Origin: JAPYWM01 sp964489015 | GTDB lineage: Bacteria; Bacteroidota; Bacteroidia; SpSt-205 | Direction: 5' to 3' | NCBI GenBank assembly: GCA_964489015.1 | Contig: CAZAXD010000035.1 | Coordinates: 1-12,496, forward strand | Length of the DNA stretch: 12,496 bases | Shown: piece after piece, positions 6,405-12,496 of the stretch | Layout of the letters: every line of letters begins with the position of its first letter | How positions within the stretch are numbered: the first letter of the stretch is position 1 | Notes under the pieces: generated by a model | Told to the model about the DNA's origin: nothing | Databases searched by the model: none | What the model saw: only the letters and a program-made list of their open reading frames with translations | Position numbers and translations under genes: made by a program

Positions 6405-8095
6405 CGGGTGATTTCCTACCGACACACCTGCACTACTTTTACAAGTGGGTCCGCGAAAAGCCCACGGCGACTTTTCTGCGGCAGCCGGTGGGCCTAAACT
6501 GGCAGCTCTATACCTGGGGCCAGGCCTACGACCAGGCTAGCCGTATGGCTAGCGCTCTGCAGGCCTTAGGCCTGCAAAAAGGCAGCACGATCGGCCTGCT
6601 GTCTAAAAACTGCGCGCACTGGATCCTAGCGGACCTAGCTATTCTCATGGGCGGGGGCATCTGCGTGCCATTTTTCCCAAACATTACAGCGGTTGAGCTT
6701 AGCAAAGCGCTAGAAAAAAGCGAGGTCAAACTCCTTTTTGTCGGCAAGCTTGACCTCAGCCAGTGGGACCGAATCAAAGACGCCATACCAGACTTCATTC
6801 AGATCATTCGCTTTCCGCCTTACACCTACAGCGACGCGGTCGATCGGGGTCTCAACTGGGATGAGCTCGTAGCGGCGCATCAGCCCCTGCCTAAGCCCTA
6901 CGAGCCTTCTTTGGAGGATATCTGGACGATTCTTTTCACCTCGGGAACAACGGGCACGCCTAAAGGGGTTGTCCTAAAGTACCGCTCCCCGCACCTCCTC
7001 ATGAAAAACGAGCTCACCCATGCCGATGTGGGAGTACTCTATGTGTCGAGGCCGGTGTATTTCTCCTTCCTACCGCTCAATCACATTGCAGAACGGCTAG
7101 CGATTGAGCTCACCTGCTTATACCTAGGGGGAGAGATTGCCTTTGCGGAATCAGTAGATACGTTTTTAGACAACCTCAAGGCAGTCCGGCCGGGGTTTTT
7201 CTTTGCTGTGCCGCGGATCTGGCAGCGGCTCCGGCTAGGTATCTTAGAGCGCTTTGGAGAAAGGCGCTTTCGGCTCCTTATGGGCCTACCGGGCATGCGC
7301 CAGCTTTTGGCAGCCATCATTCGCCGGGCCTTAGGACTCTCTAAAGCCGAACTTATCATAACGGGCGCTTCCCAAACCCCAGACGCCATCAAGCAGTGGT
7401 TTCTCGACTTAGGTCTGTACATTCGAGACATTTACGCCATGACCGAAAATTGCGCTGGCTGTACCGTCATACCCCGAGACTACAACAAACTCGGCACCGT
7501 AGGTAAGCCCCTCCATAATGTCGAGATTCGAATTGATCCCGAAACGAGGGAGATTATCATGCGGGCACCGTGGCTCATGGATGGGTATTACAACGACCCT
7601 GAAGCCACGGCCCGGGTTTTGCGGGACGGGTGGCTATACACCGGCGACACCGGCGAGATTGATGAGGAGGGTTTTGTCAAGGTGACGGGACGGGTGAGTG
7701 ACGCCTTCAAGACCGCTAAGGGGCTTTTTGTTGTGCCGACACCACTAGAGGAGCCTTTCGCTGAAAATCCCTTTGTCGAACAGGTTTGCGTGGTGGGCCT
7801 AGGCCTGCCCCAGCCCATTGCCCTGATTTGCCTTTCTCTCCTGGCGCAGGAAGCTGCCAGCGCCAGTGTCGAAAATGCCCTGGCAACTACCCTCGAAAAG
7901 GTTAACGCCACGGTTGCCCCCCATCAGCGCATCGCTAAGGTCGTTTTGCTCAACGAGCAGTGGTCTGTAGAAAATGCTCTTCTAACCCCCACCCTCAAGG
8001 TGCGTCGCCATCTTATTCATCAGCGCTACCAGCCCTTTTACGAAACCTGGCTGGCCAGTAAAAACACCATTCTATGGCACAAAACCGCATCCTAA
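6374..8095 (+). CDS. AMP-forming long-chain-type acyl-CoA synthetase (ligase)
   Basis: This enzyme activates a carboxylic acid with ATP to an acyl-AMP, then to an acyl-CoA. The 573-residue protein is an ANL-superfamily member of the FadD15-like branch. It shows the phosphate-binding loop LFTSGTTGTPKG (187-198), FLPLNHIAER (232-241), YAMTE (354-358), YTGD (422-425), the hinge/fatty-acid signature GRVSDAFKTAKG (439-450) and the catalytic Lys542 in TPTLKVRR near the end. It is slightly shorter than typical members (about 600). In the operon it should supply the first CoA ester, for instance of a branched or isoprenoid acid; AtuH holds this place in the terpene pathway. The substrate cannot be read from sequence. 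Its start lies inside the end of the SDR gene, and its stop is one base before the acyl-CoA dehydrogenase start. A nearly perfect palindrome lies at 6558-6576 within it. Confidence 0.9.
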   Translation: MGKSLRPTQLAGDFLPTHLHYFYKWVREKPTATFLRQPVGLNWQLYTWGQAYDQASRMASALQALGLQKGSTIGLLSKNCAHWILADLAILMGGGICVPFFPNITAVELSKALEKSEVKLLFVGKLDLSQWDRIKDAIPDFIQIIRFPPYTYSDAVDRGLNWDELVAAHQPLPKPYEPSLEDIWTILFTSGTTGTPKGVVLKYRSPHLLMKNELTHADVGVLYVSRPVYFSFLPLNHIAERLAIELTCLYLGGEIAFAESVDTFLDNLKAVRPGFFFAVPRIWQRLRLGILERFGERRFRLLMGLPGMRQLLAAIIRRALGLSKAELIITGASQTPDAIKQWFLDLGLYIRDIYAMTENCAGCTVIPRDYNKLGTVGKPLHNVEIRIDPETREIIMRAPWLMDGYYNDPEATARVLRDGWLYTGDTGEIDEEGFVKVTGRVSDAFKTAKGLFVVPTPLEEPFAENPFVEQVCVVGLGLPQPIALICLSLLAQEAASASVENALATTLEKVNATVAPHQRIAKVVLLNEQWSVENALLTPTLKVRRHLIHQRYQPFYETWLASKNTILWHKTAS

Positions 8096-8096
8096 T

Positions 8097-9575
8097 ATGG
8101 CTGACATTCGAAAGTATTATTTTACCGAAGAGCATGAACTCTTCCGAGAAACTTTACGAAAGTTTTTAGAGAAAGAAGTCATTCCTCATATTGACGAGTG
8201 GGAAAAGGCCCAGCAGGTCCCTAAATCCCTTTGGAAGCGCTTTGCGGAACAGGGTTTTTTAGGATTGCATTATCCCACTCCATACGGGGGACTGGACCTA
8301 GACTTTTTTTACTCAGTCGTCTTTGCGGAGGAAATCTCAAAAGTTTTTTCGGGCGGCTTTGGGGTGATTCCGCTGGTGACGCTCTACATGTCTACGCCCT
8401 ATATCTACAAGCACGGCTCGGAAGCCCTGCGGCAAAAGTACGTAGTACCTGTTATTCGGGGGGAAAAAATCAGTGCGATCGGCATCAGTGAACCTAGTGC
8501 TGGGTCGGACGTAGCAAACATTCGAACCACCGCCCGCCGAGAAGGGGACTTTTATATTATCAACGGCCAAAAGACCTTCATCTCCAATGGCTACTACGGC
8601 GACTTTATCGTGCTGGTAGTCAAAACGCAGCCCGAGGCCGGCGTGAATGGCTTTTCCCTCATCGTAGTCGATCTCGATAGCCCCGGCATCACCAAAAATA
8701 AACTACACAAGCTCGGCTGGCACGCTTCGGACACAGCTGAAATCTTTTTTGACAATGTGCGGGTACCGGCGGGAAACCTCATTGGGCAGGAAGGCAAAGG
8801 CTTTTACTACCTCATGGAAGGGCTTCAGCTAGAGCGGCTCATTGGCGCCGTGGGCGCCATTGCCGGCACCGAAATACTCATCGACTATACCCTTAACTAC
8901 ATGAACGAGCGGGAGGCTTTTGGCCGAAAGCTTAATCGTTTTCAAGTTTTGCGTCATCGCATGGCCCAGCTGCATGCCGAGACCGAAGCCATCAAAAGCT
9001 ACGTTTACTACTGCTGCCGCCTTCATCAGGATGGGATTTACGCCGTAAAGGAGTGCTCCATTGCTAAGCTCCTCTCAACCGAACTGGCAAATAAAGCCGC
9101 TTATGAGTGCCTGCAGATGTTTGGCGGCTATGGTTACATCGAGGACTACAAGGTGGCCCGTGCCTACCGCGACGTACGAATCCTCACCATTGGGGGAGGA
9201 TCTTCGGAGATCATGCGCGAGATCATCGGCAAGATCCTGATCGATGAGAAGGCCTACGAGACCGCTAGCGAGACAGCACCAGCCGACGAGGAAGAAGCCG
9301 CCTATGAATCCATCTTGGCTAGCCTCACAAAACGCCTCTCCCAAAAAGCCCTGCCCGTGCGCCTTAAGCTCGACCTAGGCAGCCGCAAGCTCGTCCTTGA
9401 AAATCACGCCGTCCGAGAGGAGGACAGCGAAGCCCCGTGTACGATTCGGGTGCGGCCGAGTGACCTGCAGGCGATCTTAGAGGGGCGCTTGCCAGCCATG
9501 CAGGCCTTTATGGGGGGTAAGATTCAAGTCGAAGGCGACCCGTCTGTAGCGATGGCGCTGCAGAGTCTGATGTGA
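8097..9575 (+). CDS. Acyl-CoA dehydrogenase fused to a C-terminal SCP2 sterol-carrier domain
   Basis: This FAD enzyme introduces a 2,3 double bond into an acyl-CoA. Residues 1-385 form a complete acyl-CoA dehydrogenase: AIGISEPSAGSDV (127-139), the REAFGRKL segment (272-279), FGGYGY (342-347) and RDVRILTIGGGSSEIM (358-373). The usual catalytic Glu of the MCAD type is replaced by Gly367, while Glu246 in LQLERL (243-248) matches the catalytic Glu254 position of isovaleryl-CoA dehydrogenase and LCAD. That points to branched substrates, as for LiuA or AtuD. After an acidic linker (about 386-402), residues 403-492 resemble an SCP2/sterol-carrier domain, with LKLDLGSRKLVL, a CTIRV strand and the LEGRLPAMQAFMGGKIQVEGD motif split over 461-481. 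SCP2 domains bind lipids and acyl-CoAs. At 492 residues it is about 110 longer than normal. It is the last gene of the operon; no Shine-Dalgarno is seen. Confidence 0.92.
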   Translation: MADIRKYYFTEEHELFRETLRKFLEKEVIPHIDEWEKAQQVPKSLWKRFAEQGFLGLHYPTPYGGLDLDFFYSVVFAEEISKVFSGGFGVIPLVTLYMSTPYIYKHGSEALRQKYVVPVIRGEKISAIGISEPSAGSDVANIRTTARREGDFYIINGQKTFISNGYYGDFIVLVVKTQPEAGVNGFSLIVVDLDSPGITKNKLHKLGWHASDTAEIFFDNVRVPAGNLIGQEGKGFYYLMEGLQLERLIGAVGAIAGTEILIDYTLNYMNEREAFGRKLNRFQVLRHRMAQLHAETEAIKSYVYYCCRLHQDGIYAVKECSIAKLLSTELANKAAYECLQMFGGYGYIEDYKVARAYRDVRILTIGGGSSEIMREIIGKILIDEKAYETASETAPADEEEAAYESILASLTKRLSQKALPVRLKLDLGSRKLVLENHAVREEDSEAPCTIRVRPSDLQAILEGRLPAMQAFMGGKIQVEGDPSVAMALQSLM

Positions 9576-9655
9576 GCCTGTGTTTTGGACTTAGAAGAGG
9601 GGGCCTGGGGGCCGCTGTGAATAGGCAGTGAGAGCAGACGAGGGTGGGGGAAAGC

Positions 9656-9687
9656 GGCTGGGCGCCCCGCTGGCGGGGCGCCCAGCC
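9656..9687. terminator. Strong hairpin terminator between convergent genes
   Basis: The arms 9656-9669 and 9674-9687 are perfectly complementary (14 pairs, nearly all G:C) around the loop CTGG. No T-tract follows on either strand. The hairpin sits about 80 bp after the dehydrogenase stop and 30 bp from the stop of the opposing SGNH-LysM gene, so it can stop transcription from both sides. The rest of 9576-9716 holds G-rich sequence and no gene that I can see. Confidence 0.8.
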
Positions 9688-9716
9688 TAAAAGCCTATCT
9701 CTCTTTCAAGCCCTGA

Positions 9717-11456
9717 TTACCTTCTTGGAATCACCAAACGTTGCCCCGGATGAATCGTGCTGGAAGTCTTAAGCTTATTTGCCCGGCACAGCGCCTCTAC
9801 CGTCACGCCATACCGCTGGGCAATTGACCAGAGCGATTCACCAGCTCGCACGAAGTGGTAGCGGTTTGTCGCGCCCCCCGCTGTGACTATAGAGGGTCCT
9901 TGGCCATAACCTCTAGTGGGAATGCGCAAGGTTTGCCCGGCCCGGATCTGGGTTCCTTGCAAACCATTCGCCTGCTGAATAGCCCGAACGCTGGTGCGAT
10001 ACCGCTGCGCAATGCCACCCAAGGTCTCGCCGGGCCGCACCTTATGATAGAGATACTGCGGCTTAGGCGGGGCATAGGTCATCGCGGAGCTCCTCTGTCC
10101 CGAAGCACTGCTATTCGCCCCCCCCATCCAGGTTTGTAGACTGGGGGTGGCTTCAATGCGCTTTACATGAAATAGAGAGTCCGGCAACGCCACGCCAGCC
10201 CCCTCGACTTGCGGTGCAGCCAGACGCCCTTCTAAGTAGCGTAGATAACCCTCCAAAAAGGCCCTTGCCAGTAGCTGGCCCTTGAGCGCGTAGCCTGGTG
10301 AAAGCAGATGCACCATATCAGTATTCGCAAGGCCAGCCAAGCGCCAGTCTTTGATGTCCCCCAAAAGCGTGGCCGCATCCCATAGGGCTACCTGCTTCTG
10401 GACAGCGACCCACCGCGCAACGGCCGAGGCTCCCTTAAGTAGCGGCAGCGGCCGCATCCGCCGATAGAAGCTCATCGGCGTGGTGATGAGTATATCCGCC
10501 CCAGGCCAAGCTTGCCGAATCGTATGAATAGCGGCCTCTAACGCTTGCCTGTACGTAGGTAGACTCGCCTCTAACGCATACAGATCGTTTGTGCCAAGGT
10601 CTAGAACCACCAGGTCGGGCTTTAGTAAGGCTAGGCTTTGCCCAACGAGTGGGAGTCTCGACCAGTCAGCTAAGCGCGCCCCATTGATGCCCATCGTGTA
10701 ATACGTTACCCGACCCGTATCTTCCCAGAAGATCCCATGCAGCTCCCCATACGCGAGGGAATCGTCTCCTTGCCAGCGAAAGGCTCCCTCTAGAAAGTAA
10801 GTAGGCCGCTCCGTAGCAAGCCATACAAACTGATAACCCGCCTCAAGGGCTAAAGAGCTGATTGGGACGGAATCGGTATACCGCACCTCCAATGTAATCC
10901 CACTTCGAAGCGTGCGCACCAGAAAGCCAACCCGAGCGGGCGGCAAAGCCACAGCCTCTCCCTGGGGAGGCCATGCAAGCCGCCACGATGCAGAGGGATC
11001 ATAAGTACCGATGGCAATCCCAGTCGTGCCAAGCGGCAAGATCGGCTGCAGGTGCACGCTCCGGGCATAAAGCCACTGTCCCTGCCCGACCGATACATAA
11101 TCATAAGCGCCCGTCGTAGAAGCCAGTGCATAAGGAAACGTAAAGCCACGCCCGCCCAAACCCCAGATAGCATAGAGCCGCCGCCGAATCTCTCGACCTT
11201 GGACGTCCCCCTGGATGTGAGAGTCACCGATGTGTAAGACGCGAACCTTTTGGCCAGTGCTAAGCTTTTGCCAGGTACGCCCCAGCGCGCCAGCTAAAAA
11301 CAACGTGTCTTCCGCTAGTCGCAAAAAGCTATAGACCGTATCCGGCTGCATAAGCGACCGTATACGGGTGGTGTCTTGCCAGGGAGAGAGTGACACAGGC
11401 TGGCTCGCACAGCGTAACCCTATGGTCAGCAGCAACCCAACGAGGGCCTTACGCAT
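9717..11456 (-). CDS. Secreted SGNH/GDSL hydrolase with two C-terminal LysM domains
   Basis: This looks like an exported esterase bound to the cell wall. The 579-residue protein starts with a signal peptide (RKALVGLLLTIGL, likely cut near CAS-QP at 16-19). A Cys is present, but Arg before it argues against a lipoprotein. The SGNH blocks are in order: GDS with catalytic Ser79, Gly in GINGARL (256-262), GTND (288-291), and Asp380/His383 in DMVH. Two LysM domains follow at about 470-513 and 533-577, each opening with a VR.GE.L..IAQRY pattern; they are separated by a Gly-rich linker and bind peptidoglycan. A role in removing O-acetyl groups from peptidoglycan or wall glycans is an inference from the domain pair. 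I chose ATG 11456, which overlaps the RidA stop (ATGCGTAA); a TTG at 11486 would add ten residues that do not look like a signal start. Confidence 0.88.
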   Translation of the reverse strand: MRKALVGLLLTIGLRCASQPVSLSPWQDTTRIRSLMQPDTVYSFLRLAEDTLFLAGALGRTWQKLSTGQKVRVLHIGDSHIQGDVQGREIRRRLYAIWGLGGRGFTFPYALASTTGAYDYVSVGQGQWLYARSVHLQPILPLGTTGIAIGTYDPSASWRLAWPPQGEAVALPPARVGFLVRTLRSGITLEVRYTDSVPISSLALEAGYQFVWLATERPTYFLEGAFRWQGDDSLAYGELHGIFWEDTGRVTYYTMGINGARLADWSRLPLVGQSLALLKPDLVVLDLGTNDLYALEASLPTYRQALEAAIHTIRQAWPGADILITTPMSFYRRMRPLPLLKGASAVARWVAVQKQVALWDAATLLGDIKDWRLAGLANTDMVHLLSPGYALKGQLLARAFLEGYLRYLEGRLAAPQVEGAGVALPDSLFHVKRIEATPSLQTWMGGANSSASGQRSSAMTYAPPKPQYLYHKVRPGETLGGIAQRYRTSVRAIQQANGLQGTQIRAGQTLRIPTRGYGQGPSIVTAGGATNRYHFVRAGESLWSIAQRYGVTVEALCRANKLKTSSTIHPGQRLVIPRR

Positions 11457-11829
11457 GCCCGGCGTAAGCAATCGCGCTAATCTCAATTCTTGCTCCTTTA
11501 GGTAAGGCGGCTACGGCTACAGTCTCCCGCGCAGGATAAGGCTCTGAGCCAATAAACTGTGCATAAAGCGCATTCACAATTGGGAAAAAAGCCATATCTG
11601 TCAAGAAAATAGTGACTTTGACGAGATTTTGAGGCGTTAGGCCAGAAGCAGTCAAAATAGTTCGCAGATTTTCGAGAACCTGCTCGACTTCAGCCTCTAA
11701 GGTACCACGATCTAGCGTCCCATCCGGTCTAAGCGCAATTTGCCCAGAGATGAATACCCACGGTCCGACTCGCACAGCCGGACTATAGGGCCCCACTGGC
11801 TGGAGCCCCGCTGGCAAAATCGCTTCCAT
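11449..11829 (-). CDS. ridA: RidA family enamine/imine deaminase
   Basis: RidA (YjgF/YER057c/UK114) proteins hydrolyse reactive enamine/imine intermediates such as 2-aminoacrylate, released by PLP enzymes, and so protect branched-chain amino acid synthesis and other pathways. The 126 residues match the family length. Visible signatures are GPYSPAV (13-19), FISGQIAL (26-33), the KVTIFLTD strand (71-78), and the ending YPARETVAVAALPKGARIEISAIA. The last carries catalytic Arg101 and Glu116, the pair that marks active RidA rather than the inactive Rid subgroups. It starts at ATG 11829, four bases after a TAAACTTG promoter-like element, and divergently from secG. Its stop overlaps the start of the SGNH-LysM gene by eight bases, so the two are co-transcribed although no functional link is obvious. 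Confidence 0.93.
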   Translation of the reverse strand: MEAILPAGLQPVGPYSPAVRVGPWVFISGQIALRPDGTLDRGTLEAEVEQVLENLRTILTASGLTPQNLVKVTIFLTDMAFFPIVNALYAQFIGSEPYPARETVAVAALPKGARIEISAIAYAGHA

Positions 11830-11833
11830 TCGG

Positions 11834-11841
11834 CAAGTTTA
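11834..11841 (-). promoter_or_regulatory. Bacteroidota-type -7 promoter element of ridA (TAAACTTG)
   Basis: Read on the minus strand, TAAACTTG differs from TAnnTTTG at one fixed base (C for T). It lies four bases before the ridA ATG, so the start of transcription would fall at or one base before the start codon. A weak GTTTA lies upstream near 11857-11861; it is not a convincing -33 element. Confidence 0.4.
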
Positions 11842-11881
11842 AGAGTTTTATGGGGGTAAACGAGATATCGGCGTTTCTCTC

Positions 11882-11889
11882 TATCTTTG
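11882..11889 (+). promoter_or_regulatory. Bacteroidota-type -7 promoter element of secG (TATCTTTG)
   Basis: TATCTTTG fits TAnnTTTG fully and lies four bases before the secG ATG, implying an almost leaderless transcript that would also cover the E1 gene. I see no clear -33 TTTG at the expected spacing. It faces the ridA element across a 64-bp divergent region. Confidence 0.5.
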
Positions 11890-11893
11890 GCGC

Positions 11894-12256
11894 ATGGGTT
11901 GGCTAAAAGGGATTCTGATGGGGCTTTTAATTTTAGATGGGGTGCTCCTCACGCTGATTGTGCTGATTCAGCAAGGAAAAGGTGGCGGTTTAGCTACGGA
12001 TATCCAAGGCGTAGCGCAAGCCTCTCAGCTTTTGGGGATTCGTCAGGCGGCGGACTTTGCCGAAAAAGCGACCTGGGTTTTATTTAGTGCGCTGCTCGTA
12101 CTCACCTTTTTGATTCATGCTACTCATACCGCGAGCCGAGAATCGGCGGATGACCGCCCACGTACCGCAAACGTCGTGAATACCCAGCCGGCTCAAGTTC
12201 CTGCTACGCCGGCCACTCCAGCACCTCCTACGCCTACACCACCAGCTGGACAATAA
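11894..12256 (+). CDS. secG: Preprotein translocase subunit SecG
   Basis: SecG is the small membrane subunit that assists SecYE and SecA in protein export across the inner membrane. The 120 residues show two membrane segments (about 7-25 and 60-76). Between them is the characteristic cytoplasmic loop, LIQQGKGGGLAT (24-35), whose GKGGG motif is the family hallmark. After the second segment comes a charged stretch and a Pro/Ala/Thr-rich tail (about 97-120), low-complexity as in many Bacteroidota SecG proteins. It starts at ATG 11894 just after the TATCTTTG element. The E1 gene begins eight bases after its stop, so both are probably on one transcript; the functional link is not obvious. Confidence 0.9.
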   Translation: MGWLKGILMGLLILDGVLLTLIVLIQQGKGGGLATDIQGVAQASQLLGIRQAADFAEKATWVLFSALLVLTFLIHATHTASRESADDRPRTANVVNTQPAQVPATPATPAPPTPTPPAGQ

Positions 12257-12264
12257 GGTAAGGT

Positions 12265-12496
12265 ATGGCCACCTTGGCTGTGGAAAAGCCGCTTTTCGAC
12301 TACGACGCAAGCGGTTTCTCGCCCGACCTCCTGCTTCGCCTCTACCAAGAAATGTTATATGCCCGCCTCATCGAGGAAAAGATGCTTTCGCTCCTGCGGC
12401 AGGGTAAAGTCAGCAAATGGTTCTCCGGCATTGGTCAGGAGGCGATCGCCGTTGGCGCCACGTTGGCCTTAGAACCGAGTGATTACATTTTTCCAC
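12265..12496 (+). CDS. 2-oxo acid dehydrogenase E1 component, N-terminal part (cut by right edge)
   Basis: Seventy-seven codons are present. The start of a thiamine-diphosphate-dependent E1 alpha domain is recognisable: YQEMLYARLIEEKML (27-41), then LLRQGKVSKWFSGIGQEAIA (43-62) and the VGATLALEPSDYIFP segment. The KWFSGIGQEA form, rather than the HLYIGQEA of pyruvate dehydrogenase E1 alpha, is what I associate with Bacteroidota alpha/beta fused E1 proteins annotated as branched-chain 2-oxoisovalerate dehydrogenase. If so, the full gene would encode about 650-700 residues. It would produce isovaleryl-, isobutyryl- and 2-methylbutyryl-CoA from branched-chain keto acids, which fits the carboxylase operon nearby. 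The ATG at 12265 follows secG by eight bases, with AAGG just upstream. The substrate and the fusion cannot be checked here. Confidence 0.8.
   Translation, partial: MATLAVEKPLFDYDASGFSPDLLLRLYQEMLYARLIEEKMLSLLRQGKVSKWFSGIGQEAIAVGATLALEPSDYIFP

Noticed and set aside
5454..9323. GCTAGC hexamer occurring eight times in under 4 kb (5454, 6324, 6400, 6536, 6548, 7096, 9264, 9318)
   Set aside because: More frequent than chance by eye, but most copies encode Ala-Ser or lie in Leu-Ala codons, with irregular spacing and no flanking conservation; likely codon preference.
9596..9655. G-rich stretch that might form a quadruplex between the convergent genes
   Set aside because: The G runs are unevenly spaced, with a long G-poor interval, and the nearby perfect hairpin explains the regulatory role of the region better.
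11457..11486. TTG start giving ten extra residues on the SGNH-LysM protein
   Set aside because: The ATG at 11456 gives a proper signal peptide directly and overlaps the ridA stop in a usual coupling arrangement.
12187..12253. Repetitive Pro/Ala/Thr codons at the end of secG as a possible tandem repeat
   Set aside because: The repeat is irregular at the nucleotide level and low-complexity tails are common in SecG of this kind of bacterium.

Overview
The window looks like a chromosomal segment of a Bacteroidota-type bacterium. I infer this from three start codons preceded by the TAnnTTTG promoter element of that phylum, the near-absence of Shine-Dalgarno sequences, an SGNH hydrolase with C-terminal LysM repeats, a SecG with a low-complexity tail, and the start of a dehydrogenase E1 gene of the kind that is often an alpha/beta fusion there. 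There is no rRNA, tRNA, mobile element or CRISPR array. The species cannot be named from this sequence.

Layout. (1) Positions 1-297, minus strand: the start of an unrecognised, probably membrane-anchored protein that runs off the left edge. (2) Positions 344-9575, plus strand: seven genes packed with gaps of 1-2 bases or overlaps. They are acyl-CoA carboxylase beta subunit, biotin-carrying alpha subunit, a crotonase-fold hydratase, a beta-keto acid cleavage enzyme (BKACE/DUF849), a short-chain dehydrogenase, a long-chain-type acyl-CoA ligase, and an acyl-CoA dehydrogenase with a C-terminal SCP2 sterol-carrier domain. (3) Positions 9576-9716: a convergent intergenic stretch with a strong hairpin terminator. 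(4) Positions 9717-11829, minus strand: a RidA enamine/imine deaminase overlapping a secreted SGNH hydrolase with two LysM domains. (5) Positions 11894-12496, plus strand: secG, then the beginning of a 2-oxo acid dehydrogenase E1 gene cut by the right edge.

How the genes could work together. The ligase would make an acyl-CoA, the dehydrogenase would give a 2-enoyl-CoA, the biotin enzyme would carboxylate the gamma-methyl carbon, and the hydratase would give a 3-hydroxy-3-alkylglutaryl-CoA. This is the logic of the leucine/isovalerate (Liu) and acyclic terpene (Atu) pathways. The set lacks an HMG-CoA lyase and an AtuA homologue, and carries a BKACE where the cleavage step would be expected. 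Together with the SCP2 fusion and an AtuG/PECR-like dehydrogenase, this suggests a pathway for a larger branched or isoprenoid acid, or a variant of leucine breakdown. The E1 gene at the right edge could feed branched acyl-CoAs into it.

The most notable points are the BKACE-containing Liu/Atu-like operon, the acyl-CoA dehydrogenase-SCP2 fusion, and promoters placed so close to start codons that the mRNAs should be nearly leaderless.
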